From: Candidatus Omnitrophota bacterium
GTDB lineage: Bacteria > Omnitrophota > Koll11 > Zapsychrales > Zapsychraceae
Direction: 5' to 3'
Assembly (NCBI GenBank): GCA_023140095.1
Contig: JAGLMJ010000030.1
Span: forward strand, 1-11,981
Length of the DNA: 11,981 bases
The position numbers and the translations under genes are program-made. Positions 1 to 6,495 of this stretch are shown here, piece by piece. The notes under the pieces were generated by a model, which saw only the letters and a list, made by a program, of their open reading frames with translations, made no database searches and was not told the origin of the DNA. How positions within the stretch are numbered: the stretch's first letter is position 1; each line of letters opens with the position of its first letter.

Positions 1-3000
1 ACCCCAAGCAGATTAGCGACAAAGGCTTCGTCAGCGGTGTATCCCGCGGCAAAACCCCCCGGTTGGACAAGTCCCACCGTGGTCCCGTTAAGCGTCCCGA
101 TCTGAGTGAACATTTCTTTCAGCGGCGCGACAAAATATTCTTTAAACGCGAGTACAAAAGAAGATCCCCAGGTGTCAGTATCCGAATCCAGAGTAGTTCC
201 AAACAAATCTTCCTCCGGCGGGTTTATCATGTTAGAAACAAGCGTCACCCCTCCGGAAAAAAGAGCGCCGGCCAGGAACCAAACAGCCCTTGCCTTTAGA
301 AGGTTCACGCGCTCTTCCTGATTGTCTCCAGCCCGATCTCCTTCGACGTGATCCTCTTCATAATCATCCATTTGCTTAGCTATGACAGACGCAATGAGCC
401 CTCGAAACAAAATACCTTTCCACCTGTTGAGTCCGCCATCCATGAAGTTCTGTATCCGGGAGAAGGCTTCGGCACTCGCGGCTTTATCATACGCTTTATT
501 ACGCTCTATCTGAAGGTCCTTAGGAGGAAGATCAGGGTTGTTTTTTTTCGCCAAGTTCCAGGCCTTCCGGCCGGCTTCATCCGCTTCAGCTTGAAAGGCT
601 CCCTGCATCGCTTTCGCGTACTCTGCCGCGGAAGTATGAACATCATAATACCCGTCAAGCTTCCCATACCCGGTGTAATACGCATTGTCTAACGCGTCTT
701 TGGTTTTCGTATCTACAGCATCGTAGATGTCCTTCATTGGCATGTCCATCAAATCAGGAAGGTTCTCCTCGACATACGCGTACTGTGCCTTTTCTCCCAC
801 GGCCTCCGCCTCTTTTTTAATGTCACTGTCCGCGGCCGCTAAATCCTTGAGTTTCCGTATTCTGGAAAATTCCTCGTCTATCTTCTCCGGAGTATAAGTA
901 GCATTATATGCGTCCTGGTATTTCTGCTGAAGATCTGCTTTAGAAAGAGTAGGATCTTTTGCTGCAGCCATATCCCTGGCTGTTACGCCATCCTGATGCG
1001 CCTGAGCGCGAACATCATTTCTCGCGGCCGAACGCTCTATGGAATATGCCATGGCGAGATTCGTAACAATAGCCTGTATCACCATGCCGATCGCTTGCGA
1101 CAGCATGGAATCCCCCTCGACAATATCTTCTTCATCCAGGTACCAACGAACAGCAAGGGCTGCTATTCCGGCGAGGAAGTTAATAAACTGCATTTCCAAT
1201 GCCTGTGATAATCCACTTGCGAACCCATGACCAAATCCAATGGCAAATCTTGCGGCAAAGCCCGGCGTCCCGCCCTCTGTCCCACCACCTGTTCCACTGC
1301 CTGAAGATCCGCCACCCGGAGTCGTCGAGGCTGAAGTTGTCGTTGTTGCCGGAGCTGTCGTTGTGTTTGTGCTCGGAGTTGTCGTTGTTGAAGCTGGAGT
1401 TGTACCTGAAGATCCGCCGTCTGTAGGGGTATGGTCTAGAGACTCCAACCCTTCCGTCCCCGCCTTAAAGGCTGAACTGATCCCTTGAGTTACGCCCGCT
1501 ACCGCTAAGCTCGCGCCGATCGAAGAGACAATACCGATGATCCCGTCCCTGATGACGCCGTTCATGTCCTCAGACAGCATATCATCGAGAGCTTTGGCTA
1601 TCTCTACTTTGACATATCCCATTGCTACGCCTATAGCGGCTCCCTTAGCAACACCAACAAGAGTTTGTTTGAAAACTTCCATTGAAGTTCTCTTTGCCAT
1701 TTCGTTCATGGCTGCCTTAACGGCATCTCTATAAGTACTCTTCACAAGTTCCTTAGTAGCCTCTTTCCCCAGCTCCTTCACAGCGTCTTTTCCGGCTTGC
1801 GCTGCTACACCCGCACCCGAAAAAGCACTTGCCCCCATATTTGCCCCGACCGAAATAGCCACAGTCAAGATCATTGCCTGGTCTTCACTCCATCCCCATT
1901 TCATCACGGCAACCTCGCCCATGGTTCCGGCAAAAGAAGAAACTCCAATGGAGAAAGCAAAACCTGCTCCAGGGAGAATGAGGGCCGCAACAACCTGTAT
2001 GGCCACACTGATAAGGACATCTTCCGTACTCATCAATCCCGGTAATTCGTCAGATTTGTCAACCCACTTGTTTCCCCAAATAAACGGGGTCATGGAATCA
2101 GGAACATATTCGAAGACGACGCTCTCCTGTTTCTCAAGTTCAGGCGCCAGGACGAAGCCGGTCAATTGGGCGGTGAATTCCGGTATGGAAGAAACCCGGG
2201 CGAGGCCGATGTCGGAAAAATAGACCCGGGCATCATCAACGGAATTGACGGTCACAAAATGCTCGGATTCAAAATTGGCAATGAAAGGCGTTTGGAGTTT
2301 CAGGACATCAGCCGGCGCAAGCTTGGCGGGCTTAAGCCCAAGCCCATAGGCGTCGATGACTTTGTTGATCGCAAAAAGGGAGGTCTTGAGTTTCGCCTCT
2401 CCGGGCTTGACGATGTCATTCATGAGGTCAACCATCAGAGAAGAAACGGATAACTCCTCAAGCGAAGTATCGACGTCATAGCTGGCTAAAATGTCCCGCA
2501 GGGCGTAGACCCCGCAGTTGAGCGGATGGATGTCCGGCTCCTGCAGCCACTCGATGATCCTGCGAATGCGGTTCTTGGTGAACACTGTAGCGGAATCAAT
2601 GAACAGGCTGATCTGATTGAGTTCCGGGTTCGAGATCGCGTCGTTGGTCAGCTGCAGCTGGACGCGCGTATTTTCTTTGTAAGCAACCTGCTTCAAAAGA
2701 TGATTGATGCTGCCTGCGATGCGGGCAGAGATAATCTCTTCGGGTGTTGCTTCCGGACCGACCGAAACGATTTGCTGGTCTTTCTGTCCCCACAACGTCA
2801 AAGGATTGTAATTGAAGGCCCAACTAACTTGTTCGGGGAGAAAAATTAAGACAAGGATCAAGGCGACTGTGCGGATCCACTGACTGAAACGGCTTTTAAA
2901 AGGCGCCGGGGTGTCGCCGTCTTTCTGCGATCCCTCGGGATCATCCGGGCCCTTGATATTATTAAGTTTCACAATGTCGGACACAGAGATATCCGCGGCC

Positions 3001-3092
3001 CCAGCAAAGGTCCTCTCACCTTCGCGGGAAGGAGGCTCATATGGCACCATCCATGAGCGCGGCAATCCGTAATTGTCCGGTTTATCGGTCAT
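1..3092 (-). CDS. Large secreted or membrane-anchored protein with a C39-like cysteine peptidase domain (3' end outside window)
   Basis: The frame is open for 1030 codons from the ATG at 3092-3090 to the window edge, so the C-terminus is missing. In-frame TGA TAA lie about 27 bases upstream, and AAGGGA sits 8 bases before the ATG, which fixes the start. A basic stretch and hydrophobic segment (about 72-92, ending near SWA) resemble a signal peptide or anchor. Residues about 185-300 look like peptidase C39: Cys193 in NCGVYAL, His278 in EHFVTV, Asp294 in YFSDIG. The usual Gln six residues before the Cys is not there. Gly/Ala-rich hydrophobic segments follow (about 357-390, 405-430, 470-495, 513-537). 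A Ser/Thr/Gly-rich linker spans about 553-612, with further hydrophobic segments at about 635-650, 663-684 and 933-955, and a charged helical region between. C39 domains normally trim double-glycine leaders in the cytoplasm on ABC exporters; here no ATPase is visible and the domain follows a signal-like segment. The substrate is unknown. The domain call is good; the overall function is not known. Confidence 0.85.
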   Translation of the reverse strand, partial: MTDKPDNYGLPRSWMVPYEPPSREGERTFAGAADISVSDIVKLNNIKGPDDPEGSQKDGDTPAPFKSRFSQWIRTVALILVLIFLPEQVSWAFNYNPLTLWGQKDQQIVSVGPEATPEEIISARIAGSINHLLKQVAYKENTRVQLQLTNDAISNPELNQISLFIDSATVFTKNRIRRIIEWLQEPDIHPLNCGVYALRDILASYDVDTSLEELSVSSLMVDLMNDIVKPGEAKLKTSLFAINKVIDAYGLGLKPAKLAPADVLKLQTPFIANFESEHFVTVNSVDDARVYFSDIGLARVSSIPEFTAQLTGFVLAPELEKQESVVFEYVPDSMTPFIWGNKWVDKSDELPGLMSTEDVLISVAIQVVAALILPGAGFAFSIGVSSFAGTMGEVAVMKWGWSEDQAMILTVAISVGANMGASAFSGAGVAAQAGKDAVKELGKEATKELVKSTYRDAVKAAMNEMAKRTSMEVFKQTLVGVAKGAAIGVAMGYVKVEIAKALDDMLSEDMNGVIRDGIIGIVSSIGASLAVAGVTQGISSAFKAGTEGLESLDHTPTDGGSSGTTPASTTTTPSTNTTTAPATTTTSASTTPGGGSSGSGTGGGTEGGTPGFAARFAIGFGHGFASGLSQALEMQFINFLAGIAALAVRWYLDEEDIVEGDSMLSQAIGMVIQAIVTNLAMAYSIERSAARNDVRAQAHQDGVTARDMAAAKDPTLSKADLQQKYQDAYNATYTPEKIDEEFSRIRKLKDLAAADSDIKKEAEAVGEKAQYAYVEENLPDLMDMPMKDIYDAVDTKTKDALDNAYYTGYGKLDGYYDVHTSAAEYAKAMQGAFQAEADEAGRKAWNLAKKNNPDLPPKDLQIERNKAYDKAASAEAFSRIQNFMDGGLNRWKGILFRGLIASVIAKQMDDYEEDHVEGDRAGDNQEERVNLLKARAVWFLAGALFSGGVTLVSNMINPPEEDLFGTTLDSDTDTWGSSFVLAFKEYFVAPLKEMFTQIGTLNGTTVGLVQPGGFAAGYTADEAFVANLLG
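1300..1418 (-). repeat. Low-complexity Ser/Thr linker bounded by a 14-bp direct repeat
   Basis: CCTGAAGATCCGCC occurs at 1300-1313 and 1405-1418, encoding Gly-Gly-Ser-Ser-Gly at both ends of a Thr/Ser/Pro/Ala-rich stretch of the C39 protein. It reads as a flexible, possibly glycosylated linker between two halves of the protein. The repeats would allow the linker to change length by slippage or recombination; that is inference. Confidence 0.6.
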
Positions 3093-3140
3093 TGTTCCAT
3101 TCCCTTTGATTATTTATCACTAACGGTGACGGCATCTTTT

Positions 3141-3175
3141 CCGCTTTGGCCTCTTGCCTGCAATAAGCCAAACGG
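3141..3175 (-). promoter_or_regulatory. Hairpin in the 5' leader of the C39 gene
   Basis: On the minus strand CCG-TTTGGC pairs with GCCAAA-(G)-CGG, nine base pairs with one bulged G and a 16-base loop, about 50 bases upstream of the start codon. Further outward, GGTG and CACC could add an outer stem. It resembles a structured leader but matches no riboswitch I recognise; it is too far from a T-run to be a terminator. Confidence 0.3.
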
Positions 3176-3394
3176 CCACCCCGTCCCGACAAAGTTCCAG
3201 TAAGATAACGCAAGCCGGAATACTCGAATCCGACGACAGAAAAAACAGAGATCAAATATCTCAGATATCGGATCATCCCCCGTCCAGAGCTTTCGATAAT
3301 ATTTATAGTAATTCTGACATCAATAGAAATACTGTCCGCAAATTTTTGTAGTTTCGCGATCATGGCTAACTTTTAATATTGTCCTGGGTTAAAT

Positions 3395-3424
3395 AGAAAA
3401 AGGCCACCGTGGTGTTAGGTAGCC
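3395..3424 (-). terminator. Intrinsic terminator-like hairpin upstream of the C39 gene
   Basis: Read on the minus strand, GGCTACC and GGTGGCC form a seven-pair stem (one G-U) with a nine-base loop (3409-3417), followed directly by TTTTTCT. It lies about 125 bases downstream of a candidate promoter (3555-3528) and about 300 bases upstream of the C39 start, so it could end a short RNA or act as an attenuator. No long gene ends just before it. Confidence 0.5.
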
Positions 3425-3527
3425 TTACAATGCTTTGGAAATTAACTTGATTTTTAAGTGCGATTCTCATGGTCTCGCCCTCAACTCGTTTCATCGGTTA
3501 AATACTCAAATACCCAATTGCCTAAAA

Positions 3528-3555
3528 AGTATACCATATTGTACGAGGAGAACAA
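3528..3555 (-). promoter_or_regulatory. Candidate sigma70-type promoter
   Basis: TTGTTC (3555-3550) and TATACT (3533-3528) are separated by 16 bases on the minus strand in AT-rich DNA. A transcript would begin near 3520 and run into the terminator-like hairpin at 3424-3395 and then the C39 gene. Confidence 0.4.
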
Positions 3556-3693
3556 GGGGATGGTATTCTTTTCTTCGCGCGTAACTGCATGTATCGTAGC
3601 AGTTTACAGTTGTTTTGATTTTTTTTCAGAATTTTTTTCCAATTCTGTCCTCTTCCCCGTCGACGACAAATAGGGGGGAAAACAACAAGAAAA

Positions 3694-3709
3694 TAGAAAG
3701 CGCTTTCTA
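3694..3709. promoter_or_regulatory. Perfect 16-bp palindrome, operator-like
   Basis: TAGAAAGCGCTTTCTA is fully self-complementary. It lies between two candidate minus-strand promoters, about 70 bases downstream of the farther one and 140 bases upstream of the nearer. The AAAGCGCTTT core resembles LacI/CcpA-family operators (cre-like), but the regulator is not identifiable from this window. Confidence 0.4.
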
Positions 3710-3779
3710 CTTTCGAATTCAAATTTTCGTTGTTTTTTCATTCAGAAAGTTCCTATCCAAAACTTGCGTAATTACGAAT

Positions 3780-3785
3780 ATTATA
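3780..3785 (-). promoter_or_regulatory. Candidate -10 box (distal promoter)
   Basis: A perfect TATAAT on the minus strand within AT-rich DNA. The best -35 match, TGTACT 16 bases upstream, is poor. It would transcribe toward the palindrome at 3709-3694 and the C39 gene. AT-rich DNA gives such matches by chance. Confidence 0.22.
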
Positions 3786-4003
3786 CACCAGATCCTATAA
3801 AAGTACACATGTTTTAATAGCGCTTCCCAATTTCTTCACCAAATCGCTTTTGAAAAAAACGTAAAAACTGGAGTTTGATCGCGAAAAAAATTAAAAGATT
3901 TATCGCGTTCTTTACCCTAAAAATTTTTACGGTTTTTCATTAACACTTGCGAGATATAATCTTTCTTTCCTAAAAAAATCATGGTTTTTCAGCAAGATTT
4001 AGT

Positions 4004-4042
4004 CCAAAAGCATCATGGGCGGATCTATCCCAAAAGCATCAT
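4004..4042. repeat. 13-bp direct repeat
   Basis: CCAAAAGCATCAT occurs at 4004-4016 and again at 4030-4042, a 26-base period, close to the left end of the inverted-repeat element at 4145. No function is evident; it may be a small duplication left by mobile DNA. Confidence 0.6.
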
Positions 4043-4144
4043 CCACGGGCCCTGACCCAGAGTGTATCTTAAGAAAGCTTTAACCAAAAAGTGCAATAAA
4101 AGGTCTTTTTCACTTAAAAATCATCAAATAAGCCCTAATCAGAA

Positions 4145-4448
4145 TAATGTCCAGTCTGAAATCTAATGTCCAATCTAGAGTCCAGTCTGGACATTATCGC
4201 TTTCCTCTGATTCTGGTAAAATTGCGCCATCCCGAGCCTGTCTGTCATGTCTGTCGGCAGGAAGACGGAAGACAGGCGAAGTAAGTGGTCAGCATGACGA
4301 TGACTGTGCCGCCGCAGCCTTTCCATATGCAATACCTACAGCGGCCCGGAACACCACTCCCCCTGCTGCAGCGATCTCCTGTACTCCATAAGGGCGCCAT
4401 GCCTCTCATTAAACATTGCACAGGCATACCTATTCAGATTGGACATTA
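4145..4448. mobile_element. About 304-bp element with 16-bp imperfect terminal inverted repeats
   Basis: The left end TAATGTCCAGTCTGAA (4145-4160) matches the reverse complement of the right end TTCAGATTGGACATTA (4433-4448) at 15 of 16 positions. The left end carries extra copies of the same motif: TAATGTCCAATCT at 4164-4176, a perfect 13-bp match to the right end, and CTGGACATTAT at 4187-4197, inverted relative to 4144-4154. The inside is richer in GC than the DNA to its left and holds no credible transposase. I see no clear target duplication. This fits a miniature transposable element or a decayed insertion sequence whose left end has clustered transposase-binding repeats. The family is not identifiable here. 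Confidence 0.5.
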
Positions 4449-4506
4449 ACCAGAGAACAAAGTTTGCCCGCTTTTTGCCAAGAACTTCACCTAAATCCCT
4501 GGCCAT

Positions 4507-4533
4507 CCAAACAGACCCCAGGGGTCTGTTTGG
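4507..4533. repeat. 27-bp near-perfect palindrome (REP-like)
   Basis: Arms CCAAACAGACCCC (4507-4519) and GGGGTCTGTTTGG (4521-4533) are exact inverted repeats around a single A. A G-U pair or bulge would extend the stem a little further. There is no T-run on either side, so it is not a typical intrinsic terminator. The GACCCC/GGGGTC core recalls REP palindromes mobilised by Y1/RAYT transposases; that likeness is inference. It lies about 160 bases upstream of the nuclease-fusion gene. Confidence 0.6.
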
Positions 4534-4574
4534 GATTAGCCGCCTGCTTACAATCGCCACAGGCGAAAATACTA

Positions 4575-4603
4575 TCGACAGATTTTGCGTTGAGGAGTAT
4601 TCT
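4575..4603 (+). promoter_or_regulatory. Candidate promoter for the DUF1016-nuclease gene
   Basis: TCGACA (4575-4580) and TATTCT (4598-4603) are spaced by 17 bases, matching the sigma70 boxes at five and four of six positions. The transcript would start near 4610, giving an untranslated leader of about 80 bases before the ATG at 4692. Confidence 0.38.
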
Positions 4604-4691
4604 ACTAATAAGTGTACGGGGCGCGGCACCTGCAATGCTGTCCTCCTACAATCCCATCCAGACAACCAACCATCAACGCGAGGAACGCACG

Positions 4692-5525
4692 ATGCCAAAC
4701 AACGTTATTCTATCTGAACCCCAATATGCCAATCTAGTCCGGGAGATCCGGGCCCTGATCGAAGAGGGCAGGAAGAGAGCGGTACAGTCTGCCCGTCAAG
4801 AGCTCGTGCAGACTTACTGGAAGATCGGAAAGCGCATCAGCGAGGAGGGGCTTACCCAAAACGCCGGGTACAATCAGGCAATCCTGGCGGACCTGTCTGA
4901 GGAACTGGATATCGACTACACGACATTAACCCGATGTATTCATTTTTTTCAGACTTACAATGTTGCCACTAGTGGCAAGAATCTAACATGGTCTCACTAT
5001 CGATGCCTGATTCCCGTCAACAATGAAGCGGAGAGAAAATGGTACGCGGACCTCGTGGAGGCAGACAGGCTTGATGCGGCTACCTTATCCCGCGCCATCA
5101 AGGAGAATCGTTACAGAGAGTCGGTCAAAAGCGGCGACGAGGGCCAGGCAACAAGAAACCTCACCCGCCCCACGAAGGCCACCTACGTCTACAAGGCGGT
5201 CGTGGACCGGGTCATCGATGGGGACACCCTTTTGCTAAAGATCGATTTGGGGTTTCAGGTATGGCAGGAGCAGCGCGTGCGCCTGGCCAACATCGACACC
5301 CCGGCTATGGACAAACCCGACGGCCGGGAGGCCTACCGCTTCGTTCTCGGCCAGCTTGCCAAGGTGAATTTCGTCATGGTCAAGACCAATAAGATCGACA
5401 TCTACGGACGGTATGTCGGCCACATCTTTTACTCCTCGCGGAGCCTGAACAAGGACGAGACCTTCTCGAAAGGCGAATACCTGAACCAGGAGTTGGTCCA
5501 ACAGGGCCTGGCCAAAATAGTCTAG
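4692..5525 (+). CDS. DUF1016/YhcG N-terminal domain fused to a staphylococcal-nuclease (thermonuclease) domain
   Basis: 277 residues. I chose the ATG at 4692 over the in-frame ATG at 4416 because GAGGA lies seven bases before it and the upstream 92 residues look non-coding. Residues about 10-140 match the DUF1016 (YhcG) N-terminal domain, a helical, probably DNA-binding module (GKRISEEG, DIDYTTLTR, LSRAI). Residues about 166-277 are an SNase fold: VIDGDT (Asp176, Asp178), RVRLANIDTP (Arg197, Asp202, Thr203) and DIYGR (Asp236, Arg240), equivalent to Asp21, Arg35, Asp40, Thr41 and Arg87 of the S. aureus enzyme. Ala205 stands where Glu43 is expected. YhcG proteins normally carry a PDDEXK nuclease at this end, so one nuclease seems swapped for another. 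There is no signal peptide, so it likely acts on DNA or RNA in the cell. It is a lone gene, convergent with tadC and next to repeats, suggesting horizontal acquisition. A role in defence or mobile-element biology is possible but unproven. Confidence 0.88.
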   Translation: MPNNVILSEPQYANLVREIRALIEEGRKRAVQSARQELVQTYWKIGKRISEEGLTQNAGYNQAILADLSEELDIDYTTLTRCIHFFQTYNVATSGKNLTWSHYRCLIPVNNEAERKWYADLVEADRLDAATLSRAIKENRYRESVKSGDEGQATRNLTRPTKATYVYKAVVDRVIDGDTLLLKIDLGFQVWQEQRVRLANIDTPAMDKPDGREAYRFVLGQLAKVNFVMVKTNKIDIYGRYVGHIFYSSRSLNKDETFSKGEYLNQELVQQGLAKIV

Positions 5526-5543
5526 GCCCGAGAAAACCGGGTC
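5525..5543. terminator. Weak hairpin between convergent genes
   Basis: GGCCCG and CGGGTC pair over six positions (one G-T) around a seven-base loop, starting at the last base of the nuclease gene's stop codon. There is no T-run after it on the plus strand; on the minus strand it comes about 70 bases after the tadC stop. It could help end both transcripts but is not a canonical intrinsic terminator. The remaining bases to 5612 hold a second small hairpin, GAGGA-CAAC-TCCTC. Confidence 0.3.
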
Positions 5544-5612
5544 AAGAGGACAACTCCTCAGACAGAGAAATTCGGTGCTTTTGACAGGATCTTCGCCAGG
5601 CCAGGAAGGAAA

Positions 5613-6494
5613 TTATCCGCCTGCGATATTCTGGAACGGATTGTTCTCCATGAAGTCGATCAGGATCGGACCGGCAACAAGGATACCAACGACAGGAAAG
5701 ATAAACAGCAGGAGAGGAACGAGCATTTTCATCGGGGCCTTAAGGGCCAACTGCTCGCCCCGACGGTAACGGGATATCCGCATATCCTCGGAAAGGATAT
5801 TCAGAGCCTCGGTCACGGAAGTCCCCATTTTATCGGCCTGGATCAGCGTCCGGGAAAAGGTGGACAAATCCGGCAATTCGTAACGGTTCGCCAGGTCCTT
5901 AATGGCATCGCGCCGGGTCTTGCCAACATTGATCTCCTGCAAGACCGTATTGAGCTCATCGATCATTACAGAAGGCGTCGATTTCTCAACCACCCATTTT
6001 AGAGAAAGCATAAAATCCAGCCCGGCGTTCACGCAAAGCCCAAGAAGATCGATGGCATCAGGAAGCTCTTTGACCATGACCCCCTTGATCTTTTTGATCC
6101 TTGCCTTCAGCCAGAATTCAGGAACCATGTACCCGCCGACAAACCCCATCGCGATCCATCCGAAGATAAAATCGGAACTTACCGACGGGTAAGAAATAAG
6201 AAGGATCAGGCCGACCCCGATCTCTTTAACAAGGAAGAACTCCTCCGGAGATAGGGCCACCCGCGCGATTGCCAGGTCCCTGGTAAGCCTTGCCCGGATA
6301 GGCCCTTTACAAAAAGGCTTATTGACCGCGGATGCCATCAAGAGAAAGGAAGACAGCCTCTTCTTCTTTTTTCGCGCAAGGGGCACCATCCCCAAAGCTT
6401 CCAGTGTCGGACGGCTTTCCCATTTCATAGGCATGAAGCCGAGAATGAAGCTAAAAGCGCAAAAATAAGCACAAAGAAAAAGTAAGGTTACCAT
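5613..6494 (-). CDS. tadC: Tad pilus inner-membrane platform protein TadC
   Basis: 293 residues, the usual length for TadC. There is an N-terminal membrane helix (about 2-21), a basic cytoplasmic stretch, one or two helices (about 88-125), then a type II secretion F (T2SSF) domain at about 140-265. The domain contains typical motifs (ELPDAIDLLGLCVNAGLDF, with Leu/Gly-rich helices; SRTLIQADKMGTSVTEAL), followed by a last helix (about 258-280). TadC pairs with TadB as the inner-membrane platform on which the TadA ATPase drives Flp pilus assembly. Its ATG follows the tadB stop by one base and AAGGA overlaps the end of tadB, so the two are translationally coupled. It is the last gene of the run and convergent with the nuclease-fusion gene. 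I chose TadC over TadB from gene order and the ELPDAIDLL motif. Confidence 0.92.
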   Translation of the reverse strand: MVTLLFLCAYFCAFSFILGFMPMKWESRPTLEALGMVPLARKKKKRLSSFLLMASAVNKPFCKGPIRARLTRDLAIARVALSPEEFFLVKEIGVGLILLISYPSVSSDFIFGWIAMGFVGGYMVPEFWLKARIKKIKGVMVKELPDAIDLLGLCVNAGLDFMLSLKWVVEKSTPSVMIDELNTVLQEINVGKTRRDAIKDLANRYELPDLSTFSRTLIQADKMGTSVTEALNILSEDMRISRYRRGEQLALKAPMKMLVPLLLFIFPVVGILVAGPILIDFMENNPFQNIAGG

Positions 6495-6495
6495 A

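Larger units (their letters stand above)
3425..4144. other. AT-rich non-coding region
   Basis: About 700 bases with no credible gene on either strand, rich in A/T runs and clearly poorer in GC than the flanking genes. It holds two candidate minus-strand promoters, a 16-bp palindrome, a seven-pair inverted repeat (CAGAATT at 3627-3633, AATTCTG at 3641-3647) and a 13-bp direct repeat. It probably serves as the upstream region of the C39 gene, or is the remnant of an insertion site next to the accessory patch. Confidence 0.6.

Noticed and set aside
1300..1420. Possible CRISPR or tandem repeat array
   Set aside because: Only two 14-bp copies and a low-complexity Thr/Ser-coding stretch; no regular spacers.
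348..2849. Several plus-strand frames of 60-115 codons
   Set aside because: All are shadows opposite the continuous minus-strand C39 protein frame, which shows real domain motifs.
3082..3363. 93-codon minus-strand frame overlapping the start of the C39 gene
   Set aside because: No good ribosome site, no recognisable protein features, and it runs through the leader hairpin; most likely a chance frame in the 5' leader.
3093..3365. Cyclic-di-GMP or other known riboswitch before the C39 gene
   Set aside because: There is a hairpin, but I could not find the conserved core of any class I know; a covariance-model search would decide.
3627..3647. Inverted repeat CAGAATT/AATTCTG as a terminator
   Set aside because: The T-run precedes the hairpin on the plus strand and becomes an A-run after it on the minus strand, so it fits neither direction.
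4135..4332. 65-codon minus-strand frame inside the inverted-repeat element as a transposase relic
   Set aside because: Its C-terminal part is just the translated TAATGTCC repeats, and no transposase motif is visible.
4416..4691. N-terminal extension of the DUF1016-nuclease gene
   Set aside because: In frame, but it crosses the right end of the inverted-repeat element and the 27-bp palindrome, looks non-protein-like, and the ATG at 4692 has a good ribosome site.
4336..4698. 120-codon minus-strand frame
   Set aside because: Overlaps the palindrome and the candidate promoter of the opposite gene; no domain or membrane pattern; probably chance.
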